A stretch of DNA of 64,000 nucleotides, taken from Mesobacillus subterraneus (GTDB taxonomy: Bacteria; Bacillota; Bacilli; Bacillales; Cytobacillaceae). The position numbers and the translations under genes are program-made. Positions 17,806 through 26,549 of the stretch are shown one piece after another. Position 1 is the stretch's first letter. Every line of letters begins with the position of its first letter. The notes under the pieces are model-generated. The model was given only the letters and a program-made list of their open reading frames with translations. It ran no database searches and had not been told where the DNA came from. The stretch spans positions 1-64,000 of the forward strand of contig NZ_RSFW01000027.1 of the NCBI RefSeq assembly GCF_003937825.1, written 5' to 3'.

Positions 17806-18692
17806 TTGCCTTCCTCCTCACCTTCGCTATCTTTTAAGCTTTCTTCAAGATCGACCGAAATCATCGATTTCTTTACGACCATCACATGTTCAACGTCATA
17901 AAGATTCGCTTCCGGTTTGATATAGGCTGTTTGATTCAGGCCGAATTCATCAGGTACGACCTTTACCACCTTGCCAATTGGCAGGTCTTTAGGGAAAATG
18001 CCGCCCATTCCCGTCGTCACGACATTTTGGCCTTTCTCCACCTTCGCGTCATACGGAAGACCTTTTAGCAAAAGCAGCTCATTTTTCTTGTCATAGCCTT
18101 CGATCGTTCCATAAAGCGGCTCTTCTGCCTGCAGGATGGCTGAAATCCGGTTGGTCGGATCGATCGAGCTCACCAGCTGCACGGTAGCTGAAAATGGTGT
18201 AGTGCTTTTTACTTTTCCGATCAGGCCTTTCGCTGTAATCACAGCCATGTTTTTTTCTACGCCATTTGCCGTGCCTTTATTGATGACGATCAGTTCGTTC
18301 CACCGTTCAGGACTTCTCGCGATCCTGACTGCCTGGATTGGTTCATAGTCTGCAAGTGATTCTTGTTTATCCAAGATCTCCTGGAGCTCCTCGTTTTCTT
18401 TTTCAAGCGAGTAAACCTTTGCTTCAAGGCGAGCCATATCATCAACGCGTTTCTTCAATTCTTTATTTTCCTGATATGTATTTTGCAAGTCTTGAAGGTT
18501 TTCAACCACACCTGCAATATAATTAGCCGGCCTTGATACAAGGGATTGCACCCAGCTCGTGGAGTCTTTGACAAACTTTTCGGGCCATGTCAATTCTTCC
18601 CTTTCCCTTAAAGAAAAACCAATCAATGCCACGAGGACTATAATGCTCACAAGCAGCATTATCAGGCGTTTATTTAAAAAGAACTGTGGCAT
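17802..18692 (-). CDS. mreC: Rod shape-determining protein MreC
   Basis: Bitopic elongasome protein linking MreB to penicillin-binding proteins. It has an N-terminal membrane anchor (LIMLLVSIIVLVALIGFSL), a coiled coil (about residues 65 to 110, MARLEAKVYSLEKENEELQE) and two beta-barrel domains with the family segment GLIGKVKSTTPFSATVQL. The tail is acidic (EESLKDSEGEEEGN). Its 296 residues compare with 290 in B. subtilis. Confidence 0.95.
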   Translation of the reverse strand: MPQFFLNKRLIMLLVSIIVLVALIGFSLREREELTWPEKFVKDSTSWVQSLVSRPANYIAGVVENLQDLQNTYQENKELKKRVDDMARLEAKVYSLEKENEELQEILDKQESLADYEPIQAVRIARSPERWNELIVINKGTANGVEKNMAVITAKGLIGKVKSTTPFSATVQLVSSIDPTNRISAILQAEEPLYGTIEGYDKKNELLLLKGLPYDAKVEKGQNVVTTGMGGIFPKDLPIGKVVKVVPDEFGLNQTAYIKPEANLYDVEHVMVVKKSMISVDLEESLKDSEGEEEGN

Positions 18693-18769
18693 GATTTACA
18701 CCTCTAATCTGAAATATATGATGACAGAAGAGGAGGGAAGTTGGATTACTCCCGCTTCCCTTCTGCTCC

Positions 18770-19792
18770 TTATCTGGATTCTTTTGCTTTGCTCTTGAAT
18801 AGATCAATGTGATCCAAAGCCTTGCCTGTTCCAATTGCGACACAGTCAAGCGGATCTTCGGCAATCAACACCGGCATTTTCGTTTCTTCGCTGATGACTT
18901 TGTCCAAATTGCGCAAAAGAGCCCCTCCGCCTGTCAGGACGATTCCTCGGTCCATAATATCTGAAGCCAGTTCCGGCGGGGTTTTCTCAAGTGTCAGCTT
19001 CACCGCATCGACAATCGCATAAACTGTGTCATGCAATGCTTTTGCAATTTCCTCTGCAGTTATTTCAATTGTCTTCGGCAGTCCTGTCAGCAGGTCACGT
19101 CCGCGGATTTCCATATTTTCAATTCCGTCAGCGTCCCCTGCAGAACCTACTTCCATTTTGATCGTTTCAGCTGTTCTTTCACCGATCATCAGGTTATACG
19201 TCTTGCGGATGTAATTGATGATCGCATCATCCATTTCATCCCCGGCAATACGCACAGACTGGGAAGTAACGATTCCGCCAAGTGAAATGATTGCGACTTC
19301 TGTTGTTCCGCCACCGATGTCAACTACCATGCTGCCCGTTGGTTCCCAAACAGGAAGGTTCGCACCGATCGCTGCTGCAAACGGTTCCTCAATCGTAAAT
19401 GCGTCCCTTGCACCAGCCTGGCGGGTCGCGTCAATGACCGCGCGTTCCTCAACAGCCGTGATTCCGGAAGGCACACAGACCATTACATAAGGCTTTCCAG
19501 CGAACCAACCTTTATTTTTCGTCGCCTGCTTGATGTAGTACTTCATCATCGTCGCTGTTGTTTCGTAATCCGCGATGACGCCATCCTTCATCGGTCTCAG
19601 CGCCACGACATTCCCTGGTGTACGGCCAATCATGTTTTTCGCATCATTGCCGACAGCAACGATATTCTTCGTGTCAGTCTGGAGCGCCACGACGGATGGT
19701 TCTCTTAAGACGATTCCTTTTCCCTTTACGTAAACGAGTGTATTCGCAGTACCCAGGTCGATTCCCAGGTCTCTTGTTCCGATTCCAAACAT
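18770..19792 (-). CDS. mreB: Actin-like cell-shape protein MreB
   Basis: ATP-dependent actin homologue that guides lateral wall synthesis. The phosphate-1 motif [17 protein letters not shown], the phosphate-2 segment [12 protein letters not shown] and the adenosine motif [15 protein letters not shown] are intact, and the N-terminal amphipathic helix [10 protein letters not shown] is present. The protein has 340 residues. It is the first gene of mreBCD. Confidence 0.97.
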   Translation of the reverse strand: MFGIGTRDLGIDLGTANTLVYVKGKGIVLREPSVVALQTDTKNIVAVGNDAKNMIGRTPGNVVALRPMKDGVIADYETTATMMKYYIKQATKNKGWFAGKPYVMVCVPSGITAVEERAVIDATRQAGARDAFTIEEPFAAAIGANLPVWEPTGSMVVDIGGGTTEVAIISLGGIVTSQSVRIAGDEMDDAIINYIRKTYNLMIGERTAETIKMEVGSAGDADGIENMEIRGRDLLTGLPKTIEITAEEIAKALHDTVYAIVDAVKLTLEKTPPELASDIMDRGIVLTGGGALLRNLDKVISEETKMPVLIAEDPLDCVAIGTGKALDHIDLFKSKAKESR

Positions 19793-19908
19793 AATTTGTA
19801 TCTCCCTCTCTCAGCAAAAAATCAATAAAGAACAGGCAATCTATTTACAAAGTAAGATGATTGTTAATAGCAGATCTTTTGACAAAAACTTAAGATTGTC
19901 CGCAAAAA

Positions 19909-19937
19909 TCATAAATTATATTATATCTCAACGTCAA
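19909..19937 (-). promoter_or_regulatory. Candidate mreB promoter
   Basis: On the minus strand TTGACG (19932-19937) and TTATGA (19909-19914) are 17 bp apart in an A/T-rich stretch between radC and mreB. The -35 is good and the -10 mediocre, so it is only a candidate. Confidence 0.35.
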
Positions 19938-19951
19938 TCAAAATCCTAGTA

Positions 19952-20641
19952 TCATACATACCCTTTTTCCTTCAAACTAACATATTTATTTTCACCAATG
20001 ATCAAATGGTCCAGCAATTCAATTCCGACAATTTTTCCCGCTTCTGCGAGCCGCTTTGTGACCTCAATATCCTCCCTGCTCGGAGTAGGGTCACCTGAAG
20101 GGTGGTTGTGCAAGCAGATGACGGATGCTGCAGACCGGCGGACAGCCTCTTTGAACACTTCCCGAGGATGGACAATGGAAGCATTCAGGCTGCCGATGAA
20201 AATCGTCTGTTTATGGATGACCTGATTCTTGGTGTTCAAATAAAGGCAGATGAAATGCTCCTGCGTAAGGAATCTCATATCATTCATCAGGTATTTTGCT
20301 CCGTCCTCCGGAGAGCGGATGACATACCGTTCATCAAGGGTATGATTGGCGATGCGCCTGCCAATTTCAACTGCGGCGAGGACATGGATTGCTTTCGCCT
20401 TGCCAATTCCTTTTATCTGAGTCAATTCCTCGAGGGTAGCATCCTTCAATAAACGAAGTCCCTCGAACTGGGACAGCATGCGGTTGGCGAGCTGCAGTAC
20501 GGACTCCTCTCGCGATCCCGACCCTAACAAAAGGGCTAATAATTCATGATTTGAGAGGCTCTGGGGACCATTTTGCACAAACCGTTCCCTCGGCCGCTCG
20601 TTTTGCGGATAATCTCTGATCATCAATGATTGTGTAGACAA
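19952..20641 (-). CDS. radC: RadC/YsxA, JAB (MPN) domain protein
   Basis: RadC-family protein with an N-terminal helix-hairpin-helix (LEELTQIKGIGKAKA) and a C-terminal JAB/MPN metalloprotease-like domain with the zinc motif HNHPSGDPTPSREDI. The function is unsettled; a general DNA repair role has not been confirmed. The TTG at 20641 follows GGGAGG with 7-nt spacing, giving 229 residues. It lies between maf and mreB as in B. subtilis. Confidence 0.92.
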   Translation of the reverse strand: MSTQSLMIRDYPQNERPRERFVQNGPQSLSNHELLALLLGSGSREESVLQLANRMLSQFEGLRLLKDATLEELTQIKGIGKAKAIHVLAAVEIGRRIANHTLDERYVIRSPEDGAKYLMNDMRFLTQEHFICLYLNTKNQVIHKQTIFIGSLNASIVHPREVFKEAVRRSAASVICLHNHPSGDPTPSREDIEVTKRLAEAGKIVGIELLDHLIIGENKYVSLKEKGYV

Positions 20642-20707
20642 TATACTTCCTCCCGGTCAATTAATTATGACGAGGAAAGTGTAGAAGAAGTTTCTGTGGT
20701 TTTTCTT

Positions 20708-21280
20708 TTAATAAGGAAGGATGTAACCGATTTTTCTTAATTCCCTGACAAGCCTGGATACAGGCAGGCCAACAACTGTATAATAATCCCCACTGATTTC
20801 CTTGACAAGCATACTGCCGAATCCCTGGATTCCGTACCCGCCTGCCTTATCGAATGGTTCACCGCTCTTTATATAGGTGTCAATTTCTTCGTCTGACAAA
20901 TTCCAGAACGTCACATCTGTTTTTTCATAGAAACGCGTTTCCTTCTCAGGGGAGATGATTGATACTCCGGTATACACGGAATGAGTGTTTCCAGACAGTT
21001 TGTGGAGCATCTTTAAGGCTTCTTGTCCGCTTTCAGGCTTCCCAAGGATCATTCCTTCATGGACAACGACAGTGTCAGAGCCAATCACAAAACACCCTGG
21101 ATAATGCTGTGCAACAGTTCGAGACTTTCTTGAAGCAAGTTCCATCACTGCTTCAGAAGGACTCAAATCTTCGCTAAAGCTTTCATCTGCATCACTGCTC
21201 GAGATTTCAAATTCCAAGCGGAGGTTTTCAAGAAGTTCTTTTCGCCGTGGAGAAGAAGAGGCTAAAATGAGGCGTTGCAT
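20708..21280 (-). CDS. maf: Maf/dTTP-UTP pyrophosphatase
   Basis: Nucleotide pyrophosphatase that hydrolyses non-canonical or dTTP/UTP substrates and is linked to septation arrest. It has the family start LILASSSPRRKELL and the segment FVIGSDTVV. The ATG at 21280 is chosen because AAAGGTGA precedes it; the frame is open for 25 more codons upstream without a site. The 190 residues compare with 189 in B. subtilis. Confidence 0.94.
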   Translation of the reverse strand: MQRLILASSSPRRKELLENLRLEFEISSSDADESFSEDLSPSEAVMELASRKSRTVAQHYPGCFVIGSDTVVVHEGMILGKPESGQEALKMLHKLSGNTHSVYTGVSIISPEKETRFYEKTDVTFWNLSDEEIDTYIKSGEPFDKAGGYGIQGFGSMLVKEISGDYYTVVGLPVSRLVRELRKIGYILPY

Positions 21281-21376
21281 AAAATCACCTTTCTTTTGTA
21301 TTTGCATCTTAGGGAGATACAAGCTAATCGTATCAGAATTAAACCAGTGTAACAATCTTTAGCCATTCATCTGGCG

Positions 21377-21415
21377 AAAAAAATCAGAGCCTGGCATAAA
21401 TTGCCGAAGGCTCTG
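21377..21415 (-). terminator. Terminator of spoIIB
   Basis: On the minus strand the stem CAGAGCC/GGCTCTG, with inner GGCA/TGCC pairing, is followed by seven T residues. It lies 50 nt after the spoIIB stop and upstream of maf. Confidence 0.88.
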
Positions 21416-21465
21416 TTAATTTGTTCAATTTCCCGGAAAATATTCAGTTAGCTTTGATTGCAACA

Positions 21466-22557
21466 TTACTTGCCAATCGATTGATAGGCAGCAAGGAATG
21501 ACAGCAGTCCACTTTCCATCTCAGCCAGCTGGTTTGCATCTTTTGTTTTTTGGTAGCTGAGGAATGTTCCGCTCGCCCTTTCGATGCTTGCCTTCGCTTT
21601 AAGCACCGACTTGTCCTTGACATTTTTATCTGCAATCTTGCTTATCATCGTGTGGTATTCCTCCACTTTTTTCACTGCTTCAGGAGATGCCCCACCCCCG
21701 TCAATCAAAATCGAGTAGATTTCCGGAGCTGGCTGCAAAAATTTTGCTTCATCTGCAGTCAAACCGGCTGCTGTTCCACCCGGAATTTCAAAAGGCTTCG
21801 CAAAGACCTTGACCCCTTTGGCTTCGAGCACTTTTGCCTGCTGTTTCGCAGCCTCAATGCTGCCTGCTGTTCCCACATAGACAGCGAACTTACCATTCAC
21901 AGGAAACAATTCCCCCTTAACCCCCTGCCCAGTAAGCAAATTCAATCCTTCTTTAGCTGCTTCCTCTGTCCCCCAAATCCCATTTTGAATGATGAAAACG
22001 GAGATGGGCTTAAGTTCCACTGACTCGCTTCCGGCAGCTGGCTTCTCCTCTGAAGGTGCCGCTGCCGGTGGGGTTGATACAGGGGTAACCGCCTGGGAAT
22101 CTGCGGTGACAAACTTAAGAATCGTCACGCCAAATGCCGTCCCCAGCAGAACAGCAAAAAAGACCGTCACAAAAATCGTCGTAAAAAGACGGTTGTTCCG
22201 TTTGATTTTCGTATTCCAGACCGAAATCCCGATTCCCTTTTTCTTCTGCTTTTTCGGCTGCTTCGGCGCGACCTTGTATTCTTTGACAATTTCCTCCTCA
22301 ACTGGATCCGGTAAAATCCAGTCAAAGTGATCCTCCGCCTGTTCCTGGGCTGCAGCTGTTTCCTTTATCGCTTCATCCCTGTCAATCGGGTAAACCTTGC
22401 TCTTATTTTCCTGGCCAATATTAATAGGATATACATTGCTTTTGATTTCATCTTTTGGAGATTTTTCTGCAGCAGCACTCCCGCTTTCCCTCTCATCCAT
22501 AAGCGGCCGGTCCTTGCCATTAATCTTGATTGTGATCGTCTTGCCCTGCTTGTCCAA
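21466..22557 (-). CDS. spoIIB: Stage II sporulation protein B (SPOR domain)
   Basis: Septal peptidoglycan-associated protein that helps septal thinning and engulfment. The start is TTG (22557) behind GGGGAGG with 8-nt spacing. An N-terminal cytoplasmic part (DKQGKTITIKINGKDRPL) leads to one transmembrane segment near residue 135 (LFTTIFVTVFFAVLLGTAFG), a Pro/Ala linker, and a SPOR domain (about 185 to 260, FIIQNGIWGTEEAAKEGL). It has 363 residues, against 332 in B. subtilis. It lies directly after the terminator of the pil operon, so it probably has its own promoter in the short gap. Confidence 0.9.
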   Translation of the reverse strand: MDKQGKTITIKINGKDRPLMDERESGSAAAEKSPKDEIKSNVYPINIGQENKSKVYPIDRDEAIKETAAAQEQAEDHFDWILPDPVEEEIVKEYKVAPKQPKKQKKKGIGISVWNTKIKRNNRLFTTIFVTVFFAVLLGTAFGVTILKFVTADSQAVTPVSTPPAAAPSEEKPAAGSESVELKPISVFIIQNGIWGTEEAAKEGLNLLTGQGVKGELFPVNGKFAVYVGTAGSIEAAKQQAKVLEAKGVKVFAKPFEIPGGTAAGLTADEAKFLQPAPEIYSILIDGGGASPEAVKKVEEYHTMISKIADKNVKDKSVLKAKASIERASGTFLSYQKTKDANQLAEMESGLLSFLAAYQSIGK

Positions 22558-22610
22558 TGCTTGTACCTCCCCTGCCCGTTCCGGTTTTGCTTCATCCTAT
22601 CATACCGGCA

Positions 22611-22644
22611 AAAAAAAATAACAAGACTTTTGTCGTCTTGTTAT
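22611..22644 (-). terminator. Terminator of the pil operon
   Basis: A 10-bp perfect stem (ATAACAAGAC/GTCTTGTTAT) with a 7-nt loop and eight or more T residues on the minus strand, 30 nt after the pilO stop. Confidence 0.9.
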
Positions 22645-22673
22645 AGAATGCTTTCGTCAATTTTTTTACTAGA

Positions 22674-23495
22674 TTAATTACCGTCGTTTTGGCCATCCTC
22701 ATCTTCTTCTGACACATTATCATCAAAATAATCGCCGAAGGTCGGGAATGGGTTACGTTTGTTGGCTGGGGTTGGGGTTTCGATTTTCGGGTTGAACTCT
22801 TGCAAATCTTTTAGCATCGGGAGATAAAATGCATGAATTGTAAGTGTCATTTCTATTTGGTCCTCTTCATCTGTTAAGGTGAAGATTTCATCTGCTCCAG
22901 TAAAAGAAATCGAGTTGACAGCCACAATCCGCTGTAAAGACTCCAGCGTTTGTATGAATTTTTCCAGACCAAAATAATCATCTGCACGTACAATTATCGA
23001 TGCCGTAAAATTTGCGAGTCCCTCTGGAATCATTAACTCGGTTTGTTGAGCTGAAGGTCCAGACTCCTCAGTGTCAATTTGAGTTTCTGGTTCACCCGAC
23101 TCAGATATTTCAGACTGCTGACCGTCTGAAGTGTCTGCATACTGGTCTGCAATTGTTGCATGCTCACCAAAATTGAATTCGACAGAGGAAATGAAACTGT
23201 TGGATATGACCTCCGCTTTTTCCAGGTCAAGGACCATTTGCTCAACCAATGGGTCGACAGGTAGTTTCTTCTGAAGCTCTCCAGCACTGCTAAAATCGCT
23301 GGCTTCAGCTGAAGCCAGCTTCGTTTCCAATGCTTCATTAAGCTGCTGCTCCATTTTCAATTGGTTTTCCTTTATGGATAGGCTTGACTTAATAGGAGCT
23401 ATATAGAAAAAATAGGCTAATGCATAGATAGCAGCAATGACAATGGCAGAAGCGACCAGGATGATCAGTTCCTTTTTGTCTATACGGAGGTTCAT
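22674..23495 (-). CDS. pilO: PilO-like type IV pilus inner-membrane protein
   Basis: PilO forms a heterodimer with PilN in the alignment complex of type IV pili. One N-terminal transmembrane segment (ILVASAIVIAAIYALAYFFYIAP), a coiled coil to about residue 90, an acidic Ser/Glu-rich insert (about 125 to 150), and a ferredoxin-like alpha/beta domain (IIVRADDYFGLEKFIQTLESL) are visible. The tail is acidic. Its start overlaps the pilN stop by 4 nt. Sequence alone is weak for PilO, but order after pilM and pilN supports it. Confidence 0.85.
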   Translation of the reverse strand: MNLRIDKKELIILVASAIVIAAIYALAYFFYIAPIKSSLSIKENQLKMEQQLNEALETKLASAEASDFSSAGELQKKLPVDPLVEQMVLDLEKAEVISNSFISSVEFNFGEHATIADQYADTSDGQQSEISESGEPETQIDTEESGPSAQQTELMIPEGLANFTASIIVRADDYFGLEKFIQTLESLQRIVAVNSISFTGADEIFTLTDEEDQIEMTLTIHAFYLPMLKDLQEFNPKIETPTPANKRNPFPTFGDYFDDNVSEEDEDGQNDGN

Positions 23496-24106
23496 GATTC
23501 ATTTCCTCCTCTTTTTTTGTCTTTGAGTACATCCTGATCGTAAGTAATCTTGTAAACGGCACTGTATCGCGGAAGGGTTTTTTCATCAGAATTTTGACTA
23601 TTTCCATTCACTGCTGCTTCCTCTTCCAACTCAGCAGCAACAATACTTAATAACTCAGCATCCTGAACCCAATCCGCTTGCTTCAAGGAACTAAGGTAGT
23701 AGGCTGCCTCCCTGGAAGCATCGTACTGAATTGTCACCAGGATAGAATCTGCGGTGTTGTATTCAAAATTCTGGATGAAGCCTCGTTCTGGCAGTAATGA
23801 AATAACTCCCTGCAATAACGGAACTGCATCCATTGGGTATTGTTCTGCCCACTGAACTGCAGCCTGAAGCTTGACCATGGAGTTCCCCGCATTGTCAGCA
23901 GCCAATTTCTCCTGCTGGGCAGTGTTCAACTTTTGTAAAACTTCGATTTGATGGTCTAAAGATTTCATTTTTCCAGAATAGTTGCTGCCCTGAAGATAAA
24001 CACCTGTAAGCATGCCTGCAAAAAGCAAAAATAGAATAAAGGCAATAATAAGCTGAGAAGATTTCCTATGCTCTTTCTTAGGTAAAAGATTAATTTCAAC
24101 CAGCAT
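23492..24106 (-). CDS. pilN: PilN-like type IV pilus assembly protein
   Basis: The N-terminus MLVEINLLPKKEHRK is the classic PilN motif (INLLP) that inserts into the cleft of PilM. One transmembrane segment (LIIAFILFLLFAGMLTGVYL) and a coiled coil precede a periplasm-type domain, which here would face the cell wall. The protein has 204 residues. It starts 2 nt after pilM, so translation is probably coupled. Confidence 0.92.
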   Translation of the reverse strand: MLVEINLLPKKEHRKSSQLIIAFILFLLFAGMLTGVYLQGSNYSGKMKSLDHQIEVLQKLNTAQQEKLAADNAGNSMVKLQAAVQWAEQYPMDAVPLLQGVISLLPERGFIQNFEYNTADSILVTIQYDASREAAYYLSSLKQADWVQDAELLSIVAAELEEEAAVNGNSQNSDEKTLPRYSAVYKITYDQDVLKDKKRGGNES

Positions 24107-24108
24107 TA

Positions 24109-25098
24109 TTACACCTCTTTCAAACCAAGACCCAATGCAAGGTGGAATGCATTTGGCAATACTTCTTTATCTGGTCCAGCGTTTATTTTAATTGCAGCTA
24201 ATGGGATGCCAAAACGAGCCTCCATATCGCTATGAACCCTTTCCAGCATCGGATGGTCTCCATTCACAAGAATCCGTGTTACTTCTTTCTGCCCCTGCGT
24301 CATTGAGTAGCGGTAAAAGTCCATCAACTTTGCGATATCCCGGTAAACCTCTTCAAGCTGGAACATAATATCGGCTGATTCGCCTTCATAAACAAGTTCC
24401 TGGTCAGATTGATCAGCGTGAATTCGTGAAAGCTTCCATTTTTCGTTCAGGCCACCCGGAATATGGCGCATGAAAACAGGAATGTGATTTTCAAAGATGC
24501 ACAAACTTACACCATCGAGATCGAACTGAACAGAAAGCAGCACTTCATTATTTACTGCCATGTCACTATAGTGATAGAGTCGATAAATCGATAAAGGGGA
24601 GATATCGGCTGCAATTGGCTTTAGCTTGACACTTTTAAACAAATCTTCAAACTCAAATATGTATTTTTCAGGAGCGGCAAATAAAAGAACTTCCTGTTTG
24701 TTGTTCTCCGTGCCCAGTGGCACTGTATCAAAAACAGGATCTTCAAAAGGCAAGTGAATAGTCGAACCCAGTTCTAAATACAAATAGCCGTGGATTTCAT
24801 CTTCCTTAATATCGGCTGGAATCGAAACCTTCCTGATCATGACAAGAGAATCTGGCACAGTAAAGCGGATTTCTCTTTTGGCTATTTTCCACTCTGCAAT
24901 ACATTCATCGAGGATATTCGAGAGCGTATCAAAGTCTTGGATTTTGCCATCTACAATAATTCCACGAGGTAAGTATCTCTCGCCAAAATGGCTGGGGAGG
25001 ATTGGATTCTTTTGCTTCAGCTCCATAAAACGGATTGAGTGGTCGTTAATGACAATGTTGACAATTTTGTTCCTGCTGGAAAATAAGGAAAATGCCAT
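24109..25098 (-). CDS. pilM: PilM-like actin-fold pilus assembly ATPase
   Basis: Cytoplasmic FtsA/actin-fold protein that couples the PilN/PilO ring to the motor. Visible are the N-terminal strand pair IVNIVINDHSIRFMELKQ and the family segment RGIIVDGKIQDFDTL, with the nucleotide-site part VLLSVQFDLDGVSLCIFENH. It has 329 residues. It lies between the prepilin peptidase gene and pilN. Confidence 0.9.
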   Translation of the reverse strand: MAFSLFSSRNKIVNIVINDHSIRFMELKQKNPILPSHFGERYLPRGIIVDGKIQDFDTLSNILDECIAEWKIAKREIRFTVPDSLVMIRKVSIPADIKEDEIHGYLYLELGSTIHLPFEDPVFDTVPLGTENNKQEVLLFAAPEKYIFEFEDLFKSVKLKPIAADISPLSIYRLYHYSDMAVNNEVLLSVQFDLDGVSLCIFENHIPVFMRHIPGGLNEKWKLSRIHADQSDQELVYEGESADIMFQLEEVYRDIAKLMDFYRYSMTQGQKEVTRILVNGDHPMLERVHSDMEARFGIPLAAIKINAGPDKEVLPNAFHLALGLGLKEV

Positions 25099-25179
25099 GA
25101 TTGATACTCCTTACATTATGACTGTTTATGGAATGGATTTTTTGAGTCAACCACAAACCTTGGATTGATAGCATTCTAG

Positions 25180-25944
25180 TTAGCTAAGCATGAATAATTG
25201 AAGATACCAGCTTAAGATCTTCTCTCCAAAAAAGTAGGCCGTTAGCGTGCCTATTGCGATGAACGGGCCAAATGGAATGGCTTGCTTTCTTTTTACGAAA
25301 CCAAGCAGAAGGGCGGCAATTCCAAAGAAGGCGCCAAAAAAGGTAGCAAAAAAGAAGGATAGCAGCATCATTTTGAAACCAACAGCAAAGCCGATGACCG
25401 CAAACAGCTTAATATCGCCGCCCCCCATGCCACCCTTGCTGATGATGGCAATGAATAAGAGAATCAAAAATCCAGCGGCAGCCCCTGTGAGGGAATCCCA
25501 CCATGGAGACAGAGGAAGTAAAAAACGCTCAATTAAAAAAAGTACACCAAAAACAAGCAGAACCTTATCAGGGATCAGCATATAAGCAAGATCAGAGACC
25601 GTAATGATGACCAACAAGGAAATCAGCGTAAGGGCAATGACCAATTCACCATTCCAGCCAATCAGAAGATATGTTGCCGCAAACAAGACACCCGTCAATA
25701 GCTCAAAAAAAGGATAAACGGGCGAAATGCCGACCTTGCACTGGCGGCACTTCCCCCTTTGAAGTAAGTATGAAACGACCGGAATCAATTCAATCGCACG
25801 GAGCTGATGCCCACACTTCGGGCATGAAGACCTTGGAGCAACAATTGATTTCCCTTCAGGCACCCGGAGGCCTACTACGTTGTAGAAGGAGCCTAGGGTG
25901 AGGCCGTATAGTAGAAAAATCCCTATATGGGTTAAGGTATTAAT
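25180..25944 (-). CDS. comC: Prepilin peptidase (ComC/PilD), probably starting at ATT
   Basis: Membrane aspartic protease and N-methylase for type IV prepilins. The zinc-binding tetracysteine is complete (CPKC at one end, CRQC at the other) and the catalytic aspartates lie in VSDLAYMLIPD and GGGDIKLF. The conserved N-terminus GLTLGSFYNVVGLRVPEG lies upstream of the first standard start codon (GTG at 25863). No ATG, GTG or TTG occurs in frame above it. An ATT at 25944, 7 nt after AGGGAGG, gives 254 residues, close to the 248 of B. subtilis ComC. Six or more membrane segments are visible. It sits at the comC position (spoIIB-comC-folC) of B. subtilis but inside a pil operon. Confidence 0.88.
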   Translation of the reverse strand: MNTLTHIGIFLLYGLTLGSFYNVVGLRVPEGKSIVAPRSSCPKCGHQLRAIELIPVVSYLLQRGKCRQCKVGISPVYPFFELLTGVLFAATYLLIGWNGELVIALTLISLLVIITVSDLAYMLIPDKVLLVFGVLFLIERFLLPLSPWWDSLTGAAAGFLILLFIAIISKGGMGGGDIKLFAVIGFAVGFKMMLLSFFFATFFGAFFGIAALLLGFVKRKQAIPFGPFIAIGTLTAYFFGEKILSWYLQLFMLS

Positions 25945-25958
25945 TGAAATTCCTCCCT

Positions 25959-26423
25959 TTAGAGGTCTTCTGGCGATTTCCCATCCACATATGCAGATCC
26001 TGTAGTTGGTTTAAGAGTTACCTTATAAGTTAGTTTCCCATCTGCGCCTTTAGTTACAACTACTAAACTCGTTTCTTTATTGTAACCGTTGGATTTGTCA
26101 CTAGGATTAACAATATTATCTATGTAACCATGACTTTCTAATGCACTTAGCTTAACTGTCGCCTTTTTTGTAGTCGTATTATTTTCCGTAACATCACTAA
26201 AAGATATAACCTCCGAATCATTATTAGTTACTGCAAGTCTGGCTGCATTAATCATCTGCAGCGCCGTACTTTTATGTGCATCCGTTTTAGACTTTTCAAT
26301 GATGTTTCCAATACTAGGCACAGCAATTGCAGCAATAATCCCCAAAATTACCACCACAGCTAACAGTTCAACCAGTGTCAAACCTCTCTGGTCTTTCAAT
26401 TTTTTCTTAATAGCTTTGAACAT
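25959..26423 (-). CDS. Type IV major prepilin (ComGC/PilA-like)
   Basis: Prepilin with a class III signal: short basic leader MFKAIKKKLKDQRG, cleavage after Gly, then LTLVELLAVVVILGIIAAIA with Glu at +5 and the hydrophobic helix. The first mature residue is Leu rather than the usual Phe. The globular part (about 110 residues) is Thr/Asn/Lys-rich and has no cysteines, so no disulfide loop. The ATG at 26423 follows AAAGGAG; upstream frame extension lacks a site. It has 154 residues. It is probably the major pilin because it has its own -10 and leader and lies just before the peptidase gene. Confidence 0.9.
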   Translation of the reverse strand: MFKAIKKKLKDQRGLTLVELLAVVVILGIIAAIAVPSIGNIIEKSKTDAHKSTALQMINAARLAVTNNDSEVISFSDVTENNTTTKKATVKLSALESHGYIDNIVNPSDKSNGYNKETSLVVVTKGADGKLTYKVTLKPTTGSAYVDGKSPEDL

Positions 26424-26482
26424 TTGAATCGCTCCTTTATAGTTATTTTTACCCATGACTATTGGAATATATATCTATCCAT

Positions 26483-26488
26483 ATTATA
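26483..26488 (-). promoter_or_regulatory. Candidate -10 box of the pilin gene
   Basis: TATAAT on the minus strand, 60 nt before the pilin start, in an A/T-rich 126-nt gap after pilC. No convincing -35 is seen 17 bp upstream; the half-sites TGATAG/CTATCA (26487-26515 region) form a 6-bp inverted repeat overlapping the spacer that could bind a regulator. It would allow higher pilin expression than the rest of the operon. Confidence 0.45.
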
Positions 26489-26549
26489 AATGATAGATTG
26501 GTAATTTCCTATCAGAAATGTGTAGAGACTTGTCTTTTTTTGCCAGAAA

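Noticed and set aside
25863-25863. GTG at 25863 as start of the prepilin peptidase
   Set aside because: It would cut off the conserved first membrane segment and the GSFYNVV motif, and no Shine-Dalgarno sequence lies before it.
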